From RI-106 sp964496875 (GTDB lineage: Bacteria; Cyanobacteriota; Vampirovibrionia; Obscuribacterales; Obscuribacteraceae): DNA of 64,000 bases. Position 1 is the stretch's first letter. Each line of letters begins with the position of its first letter. This document shows, one piece after another, positions 35,727 through 44,377 of the stretch. The stretch covers positions 1-64,000 of the forward strand of contig CAZCBH010000013.1 in NCBI GenBank assembly GCA_964496875.1, written 5' to 3'. The position numbers and the translations under genes were made by a program. The notes below the pieces were generated by a model. The model searched no databases. It was not told the DNA's origin and saw nothing but the letters and a program-made list of their open reading frames with translations.

Positions 35727-35752
35727 TTGCATATTTGCTAAAGTTTGCAAGT
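35727..35752. promoter_or_regulatory. Operator-like site 1, at the RRM-gene start point
   Basis: The site reads (C)TTGCA-n4-TTGC-n-AAAGTTTGCAA(G) and is bounded by CTTGCA/TGCAAG arms. It begins right after the -10 of the RRM promoter and is near-identical to 35836-35861 in the same orientation. Confidence 0.65.
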
Positions 35753-35759
35753 ACTAGTA

Positions 35760-35788
35760 ATAATAGCACTTACTGGGGAATGCGTCAA
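35760..35788 (-). promoter_or_regulatory. Promoter of the RRM gene
   Basis: Minus strand TTGACG (35788-35783), a 17-bp spacer, and TATTAT (35765-35760), each 5/6 to consensus. This gives a start near 35753 and a ~58-nt leader. Confidence 0.65.
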
Positions 35789-35829
35789 ACCAGAAGTAGT
35801 TCTTTCGCCAAATAATTGAGCCGGTGCGC

Positions 35830-35835
35830 TATAAT
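35830..35835 (+). promoter_or_regulatory. -10 hexamer of the LRV-like gene
   Basis: A perfect TATAAT at 35830-35835 predicts a start at about 35842 and a ~33-nt leader to the TTG start. No good -35 is visible, so an activator or extended contact may be needed. Confidence 0.5.
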
Positions 35836-35861
35836 ATTGCAAGATTGCGAAAGTTTGCAAC
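35836..35861. promoter_or_regulatory. Operator-like site 2, at the LRV-like gene start point
   Basis: The site reads ATTGCA-n4-TTGC-n-AAAGTTTGCAA and abuts the TATAAT at 35830-35835. It matches site 1 at about 20 of 26 positions. Confidence 0.65.
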
Positions 35862-35874
35862 AAAGGGGATAGAG

Positions 35875-36561
35875 TTGCCGGATCCAATCGAATCATTGAA
35901 AGGACAACTTCGATCGGTCCAACACAGAATCGAAGCAAACCAACCCGGTACTTCAGCCAGGCGGTTATCGGAGCTTGCGAACTCTGATGATTTCGAGGTT
36001 CGCAGGCGAGTCGCTTCACATGTTTCGACACCACTATCGGTTTTGCTTGCTTTATTCAAGGACTCGGACGGCGCGGTAAGGGGTAGGGTAGCGATGAATA
36101 TGAGAACGCCTTTCGAGATATCTGCCGTGCTTGCCAGGGACGAAGATCCGGATGTATCCCTGAGTCTTTTTGAGGTTTTCTGTCTGCATGATGAAATATT
36201 GAGGACCCTGGCTCTTGACGAGAATCCATTCGTTAGAGAACAGGCAAGACGGGCTCAGGAAGCAATCGAGTTAGAGCGCCTACTCGCTCATCATCAATTT
36301 TTCGAGAGCCATGAGGTCGATTATTTTATGGGAGAGATAGTTGTTGCCGCTGCCCTGGTTAGGGAGCCTCAAATGATGAGGGTTCTGGAGAGTGCAGCGC
36401 GATGGGAGTTGAAGACCGGGCAGGCACTGGTTCGTTCAGGTAGATTGAGTGGAGAGACCGCAGCTCTTGTGCTGAATCTACAAAAGCAGCTTCGGGGAGG
36501 TTTGATTGATATGGAAAGGGCGATTCGATTGCTTGGAACTGTTAAGGAGGCAAATGACTGA
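35875..36561 (+). CDS. LRV/HEAT-type repeat protein with helical C-terminus
   Basis: The product has 228 residues from TTG at 35875. Residues ~20-120 hold four LRV-like repeats (SDDFEVRRRVASHVSTPLSVL, DSDGAVRGRVAMNMRTPFEI), similar to the 19920-21665 protein. The last ~100 residues form a different helical domain with ETAALVLNLQKQLRGG and LIDMERAIRLLG. TTG is preferred because AAGGGGAT lies about seven bases upstream and the perfect -10 and operator-like site sit inside the longer GTG-started frame (35824). The next small gene follows by two bases. Function unknown; the shared operator ties its expression to the RRM gene. Confidence 0.78.
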   Translation: MPDPIESLKGQLRSVQHRIEANQPGTSARRLSELANSDDFEVRRRVASHVSTPLSVLLALFKDSDGAVRGRVAMNMRTPFEISAVLARDEDPDVSLSLFEVFCLHDEILRTLALDENPFVREQARRAQEAIELERLLAHHQFFESHEVDYFMGEIVVAAALVREPQMMRVLESAARWELKTGQALVRSGRLSGETAALVLNLQKQLRGGLIDMERAIRLLGTVKEAND

Positions 36562-36563
36562 GA

Positions 36564-36803
36564 GTGAATAGATTGAGAGAAATTATAGCTGACGCCCTTC
36601 ATCCTATAGAAAGCAAGATTGAGTCTTGGAGTCTTGAGACCGATGAGGAGAGTGAAGTCTTTACACTAGTCGTTATTGGACGGAGGGGTAAGTGTGCCAG
36701 GAAAGTCATAGACTATTCCATTCTGGAGTCGATCCTCGTAGATGGGCCGGAGCGAGAGGCTTTCTGTCGACAAGTAAGCAAATTCTCTCGATACTTTGGC
36801 TAG
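36564..36803 (+). CDS. Small protein of unknown function, coupled to the LRV-like gene
   Basis: The product has 79 residues from a GTG at 36564, two bases after the upstream stop. It is soluble, with a beta-hairpin-like centre (EVFTLVVIGRRGKC). AAGGAGG at 36544-36550 is 13 bases upstream, longer than usual, so translation may depend on the upstream ribosome. I recognise no family. Confidence 0.6.
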   Translation: MNRLREIIADALHPIESKIESWSLETDEESEVFTLVVIGRRGKCARKVIDYSILESILVDGPEREAFCRQVSKFSRYFG

Positions 36804-36842
36804 CAAGGCGCTTCTCCGGCACAGTAGAAGTTGTTATAAAAA

Positions 36843-37634
36843 CTAATGTCGTTTCGGTGTTAAGCGGTTATTCATTACATTGAGCACCGAATGTATGATG
36901 CTCCATGGATGTGGCGGGCAGCCAGGTACGTAGGCGTCTACAGGTAGAATGGAATCGATACCACCGGTAGAGGCATAGTCGTTTTGGCCATGGATGCCAC
37001 CGGAGATTGCGCAGGTTCCAACTGCAATTACTTTTCTCGGCTCCGGCATGGCCTCGAAGGTTCTCAATACTGCTTTCTTCATTCCGTCTGCTACAGGACC
37101 TGTTACCATCAGTACATCGGCCAGTCGTGGAGATGCCACCAATTGTACGCCGAAACGCTCTAAATCGAAAATCGGGTTGAATGCCGCGTTGATTTCCAGA
37201 TCACAGGCAGAGCAACCGGTTGACACCACTCGAACTGCTATTGAGCGTTCGAAGATACTTTCTGGGGGCTTAGCGGAAAGCTTCTGACTTTCTGATTCTC
37301 GTGTGCTGAGCACCAGATCCTGTCGCCGATTAACCGAAGTTTGCGACGAGAGGTTCTTTTCGATCACACCATCAGGACCGATATCAGGACAGAGACCGCA
37401 GGCTATGCAGCGTCCCAGATCTATAGTCAGATCCGCCTCCGTGTCTTTCTGTATGATCTCAATTGCTCCGGTCGGGCATAATTCCACCCAGCTTCTATTT
37501 CTTTCCTTCCCAACCTCATCCCAGGCTTTCTTATTGATCGATGGTAGACCTCGATTCTCCGGATTGAGATCCGGAAAGATCTCCTTTTCTGTGATTATGC
37601 CTATTTTTAATATTCTAGCGAGAGATTTAAGCAT
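36843..37634 (-). CDS. Ehr/Hyf-type small subunit (NuoB-like) with N-terminal ferredoxin
   Basis: This 263-residue subunit carries Fe-S clusters at the membrane interface. An N-terminal ferredoxin-like part has Cys53 (ELCPTGAI) plus Cys76, Cys79 and Cys82 (CIACGLC), enough for one 4Fe-4S cluster. The NuoB/HycG domain (~130-263) keeps all four N2-type ligands: Cys141 and Cys144 (TGCSACDLE), Cys208 (GTCAISGG) and Cys239 (PGCPPHP). The fusion replaces the separate HycF/NuoI-like protein. I chose ATG at 37634: GAGG lies eight bases upstream, while the ATG at 37655 overlaps the large-subunit end. It is last in the six-gene operon. Confidence 0.9.
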   Translation of the reverse strand: MLKSLARILKIGIITEKEIFPDLNPENRGLPSINKKAWDEVGKERNRSWVELCPTGAIEIIQKDTEADLTIDLGRCIACGLCPDIGPDGVIEKNLSSQTSVNRRQDLVLSTRESESQKLSAKPPESIFERSIAVRVVSTGCSACDLEINAAFNPIFDLERFGVQLVASPRLADVLMVTGPVADGMKKAVLRTFEAMPEPRKVIAVGTCAISGGIHGQNDYASTGGIDSILPVDAYVPGCPPHPWSIIHSVLNVMNNRLTPKRH

Positions 37635-37644
37635 GGTGGCAACC

Positions 37645-39141
37645 TCACAGGTCATGACCGGAGTAGGATAGGCTGAAGCTCTTATTGCAGACCGGAAAAT
37701 CTGCTATCAGCTCATTGCGGGCGGCAATCGCCATTGCTGTCCAGTTGTTCAGGCTCGGATCTTTGATTGCATAGCGACGAATTCCACCTTTTGAATCGGT
37801 GCAGATTAGATGAATGAGTTCGCCCCGAAATGCTTCCACCACCGCTAGACCGAAGCTGTCAGCAGGCAAAGAGTCAGGCAAAGAATTATTTTTTAGTGAA
37901 TCTGTAAGGCAATTCTCCATCAGCTCCTTCAGTATGGCAATGCTGGTCTCGATCTCTTTTACCCGGACCATTGTTCGAGCCAGTGCATCACCCGCTTTTT
38001 CGCTGCTTATTTCTATTGATGTATCTGGGTAGCTAGCCTGCTTGAAGCAAGTTCTGGTGTCATAGGCAATGCCGCTTGCCCGGGCGGAAGGACCGACCAA
38101 TCCGAATTCTTCGGCAAGGGAGCGGGGAATTTTACCGGTATTATCCAGTCGTTCCTGGACGTAGGTATTGTCGGTGAAGGTATGAAGCACTTCGGAAAGT
38201 TCAGGGATGATACCGGTTAGAAGGTTTCTCATCCCTTGAAGAGTTTTTTCGTTAAAAGTTCTGGTCGCGATTCCTCCCGGGCAGACAAAGCCTTTCATCA
38301 ATCTTGACCCGGTCAAGAGTTCGCCCAGTCTCAGGACCTGTCCTCTCAGTCTGGACAATGTCGATGCTTCTGCCGGAATCCCCAGATCGACTGCCATGCC
38401 CCCTACGTCGGAGATGTGCATAGCCAGCCGCTCAATTTCGAGGGCGATTGTTCTTACCTTGCTGATCTGGTCGCTTACTTCTAGTTGAAGAAGCGACTCC
38501 AGAGCGATGGCATTGGCTAGAGCGTTAGCCAGAGCCGTGTCCGATGACGCTTGTTCGCAGAGGTGTCTCGATTTCTGCCAGGGAATTTCGGTCAGTTTTT
38601 TTTCTATCCCCCGATGCAGATATCCGAAACGAAGTTCTAGATTTTGTATGACTTCGCCCAGGCAGCTCAGTCTGAAATGACCTGGTTCAATAATGCCGGC
38701 GTGAACCGGTCCGACTGGTAGCTCATAGACACCTTTTCCTTCCACTTTCAAATAAGAGAAATCGCGAGGACTTATGAAATCTCTGTTCTGATCAGCAGCA
38801 AGGGGGGCCAACTCCTGTTCGAAAGCAGATTTCGTCAGAGTCGACTTTAGGCGAGGATGACCTGTAGGCTCGATATGAAAAAGGTCTTTCAAGCGGCGCT
38901 CGAACCAATGTGCTTGAGGTACCACTGGTGATACCGATGGGTACTCTGCTGTTCCTTCTAGATCGCTTATCCAGAGTACCGCTTCTCCTTTATTTTTATT
39001 GAGGATCAATGAGAGAACTTGCTCACCGTCGATGGAGCTGACCAATCCCAGCCGATTCTCTTCCTTCTTCAGCTCCTGTTTGAGAAGGCTCTTTAGATCC
39101 GCTTTAGCGATCAATTTTATTTCTGTTAGCGTCTTTTTCAT
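37645..39141 (-). CDS. Ehr/Hyf-type large subunit (NuoCD-like) lacking the NiFe ligands
   Basis: This 498-residue subunit has a NuoC-like domain (HWFERRLKDLFHIEPTGHP, ~78-96) and a NuoD/hydrogenase-large-like domain (LRFGYLHRGIEKK). The RxCGxC...H motif of group 4 hydrogenases is replaced by RHLCEQASSDTA (192-203), keeping only Cys195. The C-terminal DPCxxC is absent; the protein ends VCNKSFSLSYSGHDL. It therefore cannot hold a standard NiFe site, matching Ehr complexes. The start at 39141 overlaps the upstream stop by ATGA; the longer frame to 39468 lies within the preceding gene. The electron donor and acceptor are unknown. Confidence 0.9.
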   Translation of the reverse strand: MKKTLTEIKLIAKADLKSLLKQELKKEENRLGLVSSIDGEQVLSLILNKNKGEAVLWISDLEGTAEYPSVSPVVPQAHWFERRLKDLFHIEPTGHPRLKSTLTKSAFEQELAPLAADQNRDFISPRDFSYLKVEGKGVYELPVGPVHAGIIEPGHFRLSCLGEVIQNLELRFGYLHRGIEKKLTEIPWQKSRHLCEQASSDTALANALANAIALESLLQLEVSDQISKVRTIALEIERLAMHISDVGGMAVDLGIPAEASTLSRLRGQVLRLGELLTGSRLMKGFVCPGGIATRTFNEKTLQGMRNLLTGIIPELSEVLHTFTDNTYVQERLDNTGKIPRSLAEEFGLVGPSARASGIAYDTRTCFKQASYPDTSIEISSEKAGDALARTMVRVKEIETSIAILKELMENCLTDSLKNNSLPDSLPADSFGLAVVEAFRGELIHLICTDSKGGIRRYAIKDPSLNNWTAMAIAARNELIADFPVCNKSFSLSYSGHDL

Positions 39142-40586
39142 TTGAGCCACTCCAGAATCAATGGGCTGGTAGCAATTCCCAGAGAGAGTGTGGCAATCAA
39201 GAGTGCGCCGGGGACAATGCCATTTAGACCTGCTTGCTCGGTCGGTCTGGGACCACCTCCGCCCAGGATTCTTCCTGTGTGATAGGCGACCATGATGAAT
39301 GCCAGCGATAGGGCCAAAATCAACAAGACTGCTAGAATCCATCGCTGCATGGAGACACATTCGGTAAGCAGTAACCATTCCGATATGAACGCTCCAAAAG
39401 GTGGCGCGCCGGTAACAGCTATTGCGGCAGAAGCAAGCATAGTACTTCTGACAGGCATTGAGGTCCACAAGCCCTTAATCTGTGAAAGCTCTTTGCTGCC
39501 TGCGTGCTGGATGATATCGCCGGATAGAAGGAAGAGAGCGACCTTTGCGATACTGTGATTTACGGCGTGCAGCAGAAAAATCGGAGTGGAATTGAGACCG
39601 ATAGCCACTAGCATTAATCCTGCGTTTTCAATACTCGAATAGCCCCATAGTCTTTTTATGCCATGCTGGCGAACCAGAAAGACGCTCGCTGCTACCACGG
39701 TTACCGTCCCGGACCAGAGCAATAGCTCCTGGTAGAAATTGTGACTTTCAAGGGCGTAGGCAACCTGGTATATTCGATAGATTGCGAAGAGGGCGCAGTT
39801 CAAAAGCGCTCCTGAGATCATCGCAGATGCCGGTGCCGGTGCTTCGGAATAAGCGTCCGGCAGCCAACTGTGTAAAGGGAAGAGACCAGCTTTGGTGCCA
39901 TATCCTAGAAAGCAGAGAATGAATGCAAGCTTTGCGTAGGTGGGCTCTAATTGTGGTGCTAATTCAATCAGTTGATTGAGGCTGAGGCTGCCTCCCGGAA
40001 CGGCACCGTATTTTGAGGAAATATAGAAGCAGACAGTGCCGAAGAGAGCGAAGGCGATGCCGACACTGCAAATGATCAGATATTTCCATGCTGCCTCAAG
40101 AGCATGTTTGTCTCTGTTGAAGTAAACCAGGGCTGCCGACATCAGTGTCGTCGCTTCTATACTGATCCACAGGTAGCCGAGGTTATCGCACAGGAATACA
40201 GCTACCATCGAGATGTGAAAGAGGAGAGAGAACAGATAATATATGATCAGGTTGCTGTCATCCAGTTCTCTATTGAGCTCTTGTTCTCGGCGAAAGAAAA
40301 GTCTGGCATGGCTCAGGGTGGTGGCGGATACCAGGCTGGTCAGTAGAATGAAAAGAGCGGCGGGTCCATCGAGGCTCAACCCTGGTGGGAAGCTGAGATT
40401 GGCGCCGGTACCGATGCCGGTGAAATAAGGTTCGAGGATCATTATCGATAGGAGGAAGTTAGCCCACATACCTGCAATTACAAGATTGCTCAAAGCCTTG
40501 GCTTTATGCCATCTTCCAATCAGAAGCATGGAGGCTAAAGCTGTCAGAGCAGCTGGTATAGAGATTAATCCTGTTATGATGTCCAT
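39138..40586 (-). CDS. Ehr/Hyf-type antiporter-like membrane subunit (HyfF/NuoN-like)
   Basis: The product has 482 residues and about 13-14 membrane helices. Proton-translocating Complex I/Mrp antiporter signatures are present: LGYGTKAGLFPLHSWLPDAYSEAPAPASAMISG and AYSSIENAGLM-type (LWGYSSIENAGLM), followed by HAVNHSIAKVALFLLSGDI. The intramembrane Lys and His expected for ion transfer are visible in these stretches. It overlaps the large-subunit start by ATGA and starts 11 bp after the HyfE-like gene. The coupling ion (H+ or Na+) cannot be told. Confidence 0.92.
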   Translation of the reverse strand: MDIITGLISIPAALTALASMLLIGRWHKAKALSNLVIAGMWANFLLSIMILEPYFTGIGTGANLSFPPGLSLDGPAALFILLTSLVSATTLSHARLFFRREQELNRELDDSNLIIYYLFSLLFHISMVAVFLCDNLGYLWISIEATTLMSAALVYFNRDKHALEAAWKYLIICSVGIAFALFGTVCFYISSKYGAVPGGSLSLNQLIELAPQLEPTYAKLAFILCFLGYGTKAGLFPLHSWLPDAYSEAPAPASAMISGALLNCALFAIYRIYQVAYALESHNFYQELLLWSGTVTVVAASVFLVRQHGIKRLWGYSSIENAGLMLVAIGLNSTPIFLLHAVNHSIAKVALFLLSGDIIQHAGSKELSQIKGLWTSMPVRSTMLASAAIAVTGAPPFGAFISEWLLLTECVSMQRWILAVLLILALSLAFIMVAYHTGRILGGGGPRPTEQAGLNGIVPGALLIATLSLGIATSPLILEWLK

Positions 40587-40597
40587 GAATCTGCCCC

Positions 40598-41254
40598 TTA
40601 ATCTCTCAAATCCGTAAGCCTGGTCACGTCTATGTGCTCGAAACTCTTTTGAATACGGAAAGTGATTACACCTGCCACCATGACGCCGACCAGAACATCC
40701 AGCAGAATTCCCAGTTCGACAGCCATCGGCATCCCGTGGGCCTGGGCCAGGGTAAAGAGATAGATCCCGTTTTCCATCGTCAGGAAACCGATTATTTGGC
40801 TTATGGCAGTTTTTCTTGTGAGCATAAACAGAGTGCCGATCAAGACTAGTGCTATGCCTGACTCTGCGCTTCCTACCTGGAGCATGGTTGGTTGGTCTGG
40901 GGGCGGCGGCAGTCTGTCTGCGAGGAAATGGGCTATCCCGAGCATCAGTATGCAGATGTGCATGGCTATCGGAATGGGAAGATAGGTGGCGCCGTCTCGA
41001 AAAACGTTGATTCGGCGAAGCACCCAGGCGAGAAAGAGAGATATGCCACCGGATTTGACCAGGATTATCGCCAGTGAGAGATATAAATAGTGGTTCTCAT
41101 GTGTGGCTAAATAAAATGCAGCTGTTACAATTCCGACCAGAAAAGTCTGGACCGCATAGAGTAGAAGATTGGTGCGCAACTGAATGGTGCCCGACATGAA
41201 GATAGCGAATATCACTGCACCGACGGCAAAGAAATCAGAAAGTGGAAGAATCAT
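40598..41254 (-). CDS. Ehr/Hyf-type membrane subunit (HyfE/NuoK-like)
   Basis: The product has 218 residues and about seven membrane helices. The C-terminal part is NuoK-like (IGFLTMENGIYLF, with the conserved intramembrane Glu). The length fits HyfE rather than free-standing NuoK. The start at 41254 (MILPLSDFFAVG) overlaps the upstream stop by ATGA; a longer frame to 41341 lies within the preceding gene and begins with an unlike Trp/Cys-rich stretch. Confidence 0.9.
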   Translation of the reverse strand: MILPLSDFFAVGAVIFAIFMSGTIQLRTNLLLYAVQTFLVGIVTAAFYLATHENHYLYLSLAIILVKSGGISLFLAWVLRRINVFRDGATYLPIPIAMHICILMLGIAHFLADRLPPPPDQPTMLQVGSAESGIALVLIGTLFMLTRKTAISQIIGFLTMENGIYLFTLAQAHGMPMAVELGILLDVLVGVMVAGVITFRIQKSFEHIDVTRLTDLRD

Positions 41255-42189
41255 GAGATACCCCCTCCTAGAAGCGCCGCACCACATCCAAGCAGGCTCA
41301 AGGTAACTGCATAGGCGATGAATTCCGGCACTCTTGTCCATTTCAATTTAACGAAAAAGGTCTCGATGAATGCGATGGCTGCAGCTCCGAGTAATATCCC
41401 GAGAACGCTCAAGAAATGAAGTAGTGATGCTTGAATAGGTTGGATTGCAAGAATACTGTGGATGGCGCACTGGCTTGCTAGACCAAGTAGAGTTACCAAC
41501 CTTACTGCATAGGCCAGAAGAAGCATAGCCATTCTTCTGCCACCGAATTCAATCACCATTGATTCATGGATCATAGTCAGTTCCAGATGGGTAGTCGGAT
41601 CGTCCACCGGCATACGAGATAGATCAATCAGTGCTGTTAAAAATATTGCAGCAGCGGCCAGGGACCATATTGCAAAATTCAGGATCCCTCCTCCTTCACC
41701 GAAGTCGAAGACTCTAGCCAGATTTGTGCTACCTCCGGCTACGGCAAGAGAGAGCAGGCTTAGTACAAGAGCAGGTTCCGTAAGGATCGAGAGCGTCGCT
41801 TCTCTGCTTGCACCAAAGCCGCTAAGGGGGGAGCCTGCATCAAGGGCGGCCAGAATTGTGAAAAATCTGCTTAAACCGAGAAGGTAGACGATCAAGAACA
41901 GATCACAGCCGTGTACGATAGGACTAAACGACAGCCAGGGCGTAAAAATTGCCAGTAGCAGAGCTGAAGCTAGAATCATGGGTGGTGATAGATCAGAGAC
42001 CCAGCTCGCATCTATACTTCTAAGATCCTGTTTGGCGAAAAGTTTTCTGAAGAGAAAAAAGGGCTGAAGTAGAGATGGTCCGCGACGATTCTGCCAGCGG
42101 GCTTTCATGGAGGCGATCAGACCGAGTGTAAAAAATGGCAAGAGCAATAGACAGAGAGAATAGAATCCGATAGAAAGCAACATACTCAT
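41251..42189 (-). CDS. Ehr/Hyf-type membrane subunit (HyfC/NuoH-like)
   Basis: The product has 312 residues and about eight membrane helices. NuoH/HycD signatures: GLIASMKARWQNRRGPSLLQPF near the start, LTALIDLSRMPVDDPTTHLELTMIHE (~187-212), and IAFIETFFVKLKWTRVPEF near the end. These charged loops contact the NuoB/NuoD-like soluble arm and link redox chemistry to the ion channel. The start overlaps the preceding stop by ATGA; Met3 is an alternative. Confidence 0.93.
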   Translation of the reverse strand: MSMLLSIGFYSLCLLLLPFFTLGLIASMKARWQNRRGPSLLQPFFLFRKLFAKQDLRSIDASWVSDLSPPMILASALLLAIFTPWLSFSPIVHGCDLFLIVYLLGLSRFFTILAALDAGSPLSGFGASREATLSILTEPALVLSLLSLAVAGGSTNLARVFDFGEGGGILNFAIWSLAAAAIFLTALIDLSRMPVDDPTTHLELTMIHESMVIEFGGRRMAMLLLAYAVRLVTLLGLASQCAIHSILAIQPIQASLLHFLSVLGILLGAAAIAFIETFFVKLKWTRVPEFIAYAVTLSLLGCGAALLGGGIS

Positions 42190-44165
42190 AGAAGGGCACC
42201 TACTAATAAGAGTCCCACCAGCGAGCTCAATACATATAAGAGATACATGTGGACACTGCCCGCTTGAAGCCTTGCCAGGTGTCTACCCGCATAGATAACC
42301 AGATTGACGATCGGTTTGTAGAAGCTGTTTTCGAGCAAGGATTGCATGGAGCTTTCTGATCTGATTTTGTCCGGGAAATGTCTTCGGTCGGCTCCTGTTA
42401 TGTCGGAGTTCATGCGATAAAGAAGAATCGGCCGAAAGAGAACTGCTACCGGTTGCGAAAAACTCTCCGGGGAGATCTGTGTCCTTTCGGTGAAGCCACC
42501 GTATCCACAGTCCCAACTGTCTACCCGCCGACTCTCGCTGGCGTTTTTCGTGGCTCTACCGAGCAGATAGAGCATGAGAACCGTCAAAAGAAGAAAAACT
42601 GCAATCACCGGAAGGGGAAGCTCCGGCAGAGCATGAATTGTTGTTGTTGCCCCCTCCATCGCCAGCGACTTTCTGAATGTGTTGGCCAGGGATGGCGCAA
42701 TAATTCCCAGACCCAGACAGAGTCCTGCCAAAATAGTCTTTGCCAGAATCATGTTGCGCTCTGCTTCACGGGTATGAGAACTGTCGCTGGAGCGAGGACG
42801 ACCCATAAAGATTATTCCGGCGACTCGAGAGTAGCATGCTATGGTTAAGCCGCTAGTGATAGCAAGACAACCGATTGCCAGGATAAAGAGCAGTCCGGTC
42901 GGATCTTTGTCTAGTGGAGCCGCCGTGATAAAGAGCGATTGAAAAAGTGATTGATAAATCAACCATTTACTGGCGAATCCGTTGGTCGGTGGTAGTGCGC
43001 ATATACAGGCGCATCCCGCTATGAAAAGGAGCATTGTAGAGGGCATTTTCCTACCCAGTCCCCCCAGTCTGCTCAAGAGTCTGGTATGGGTATTGATATC
43101 GATGCTGCCGGCGCAGAGAAATAGCAGTGCCTTGAAAACGCCATGGTTTACACTATGCAGCAGAGCGGCTATTAAGGCGACCTCCGCCACTGCACTGTTG
43201 CCTGCGGCTTGTGCGTACATGGATGTGGCCAGTGCCACGGTGATTAAACCGATGTTCTCTACACTTGAATAGGCCAGCACCTTTTTCAGATCGTCTTGCA
43301 TGAGGGCGAAGAGGCTGCCCCATACGGCTGATACCGCTCCCAGTCCCAGTAGTACGATAGCCACCGGCGGCGTCAGCACTGTTTTTAGAACGAAAAGGCG
43401 AAGAATGGCATAAATAGCCGTTTTGATCATGAAGCCACTCATAAGCGCTGATACTGGACTCGGTGCCGCTGTATGAGCGTAGGGTAGCCATATATGAAAT
43501 GGCCACAAACCAGCTTTTATTCCCAGACCCAGAATTATCAGTAGAGAGGGAATAAGAAGGACAGGCTCTGCTGGATTCCAGGCTGAGAAGCTCCAGCTCT
43601 TGAAGTGGTTACCGAAGGCGAGGAAGCCGAGCGCGATGAAGGCTGTGGCCAGCCGTGTTGCTCCTGCATAAATGAAAGCCGCTCGACGGCCGCTTCTGGT
43701 TTTTAAGTCTTGGGCTACCAGAAAAGCGGAACTGAGAGACATCACTTCCCAGAAGAAGAGGAATGTAAGGGCGTTTTCTGCCACCACTACAGACGCCATT
43801 GCAAGGACGAATAGTAAAAGGCTTATCCAAAATGCCGCAAATCCGGCTTTGCTTTCCTGATGTTTTAGATAGCCTGGAATATATAGTGCGACTGTGGAGA
43901 TCAGTGTGCCCAGTAATACCAGAAAGATGGAGGAGAGTCGATCGAAGTTGAAGGCGAAAGGAGCCAGACCGAGGTAGAAGGGAGGGAGCAGTTTGATCTG
44001 TCTGGGTTCCACAAAGGAGGAGGCTCCCAGGGCAATGATGGTCAGAGCGAAGAGCAATAATACTGTGGAGAGTATTTTGTTGGAGATTTTGTTGGGGCTA
44101 AATAGAGGGACAAGCAGTCCCAGAGCAATTGTCGCTATAGCGACAATTGCCAGTTCAGTAATCAT
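42186..44165 (-). CDS. Ehr/Hyf-type antiporter-like membrane subunit (HyfB/NuoL-like)
   Basis: This first gene of the operon encodes 659 residues and about 16 membrane helices. Antiporter signatures: LFFWEVMSLSSAFLVAQD, LGLGIKAGLWPFHIWLPYAHTAAPSPVSALMSGFM, VLAYSSVENIGLITVALA and HSVNHGVFKALLFLCAGSI. The C-terminal SWDCGYGG and the long amphipathic end match HyfB/HycC. The gene lies 212 bp downstream of the arsR-type gene; that gap holds an inverted repeat and no other gene. Confidence 0.93.
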   Translation of the reverse strand: MITELAIVAIATIALGLLVPLFSPNKISNKILSTVLLLFALTIIALGASSFVEPRQIKLLPPFYLGLAPFAFNFDRLSSIFLVLLGTLISTVALYIPGYLKHQESKAGFAAFWISLLLFVLAMASVVVAENALTFLFFWEVMSLSSAFLVAQDLKTRSGRRAAFIYAGATRLATAFIALGFLAFGNHFKSWSFSAWNPAEPVLLIPSLLIILGLGIKAGLWPFHIWLPYAHTAAPSPVSALMSGFMIKTAIYAILRLFVLKTVLTPPVAIVLLGLGAVSAVWGSLFALMQDDLKKVLAYSSVENIGLITVALATSMYAQAAGNSAVAEVALIAALLHSVNHGVFKALLFLCAGSIDINTHTRLLSRLGGLGRKMPSTMLLFIAGCACICALPPTNGFASKWLIYQSLFQSLFITAAPLDKDPTGLLFILAIGCLAITSGLTIACYSRVAGIIFMGRPRSSDSSHTREAERNMILAKTILAGLCLGLGIIAPSLANTFRKSLAMEGATTTIHALPELPLPVIAVFLLLTVLMLYLLGRATKNASESRRVDSWDCGYGGFTERTQISPESFSQPVAVLFRPILLYRMNSDITGADRRHFPDKIRSESSMQSLLENSFYKPIVNLVIYAGRHLARLQAGSVHMYLLYVLSSLVGLLLVGALL

Positions 44166-44260
44166 GTTCTAAGTTCTACCGTTTAAGTTGCTTCTTTTTT
44201 GCCATTGCGAAGCAAGCGAGATACCATTTCTATTTGTTCTGTATAAAGATAAAAAACGGA

Positions 44261-44301
44261 CTTCAGATTTTACACATCCAGACAAGTACGACCATCTGAA
44301 G
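44261..44301. promoter_or_regulatory. Inverted repeat upstream of the Ehr-type operon
   Basis: CTTCAGAT (44261-44268) and ATCTGAAG (44294-44301) are perfect 8-bp inverted copies separated by 25 bp, in the 212-bp gap before the first Ehr gene. A TATACA -10-like hexamer lies downstream on the minus strand. It could be an operator or a leader hairpin. Confidence 0.4.
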
Positions 44302-44377
44302 GTTATCAATGGATTGTGATGAACTTGTGATCGATGCCTTCCCTGCTTAACAGTCCGTATAATGTCAAGTGGTGGAG

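Noticed and set aside
39142..39468. N-terminal extension of the Ehr large subunit
   Set aside because: It overlaps the preceding antiporter-like gene, and the ATGA junction at 39138-39141 gives the right NuoC-like start.
36843..44165. Active H2-evolving formate hydrogenlyase
   Set aside because: The large subunit lacks the NiFe cysteine pairs and no formate dehydrogenase or hyp genes are present.
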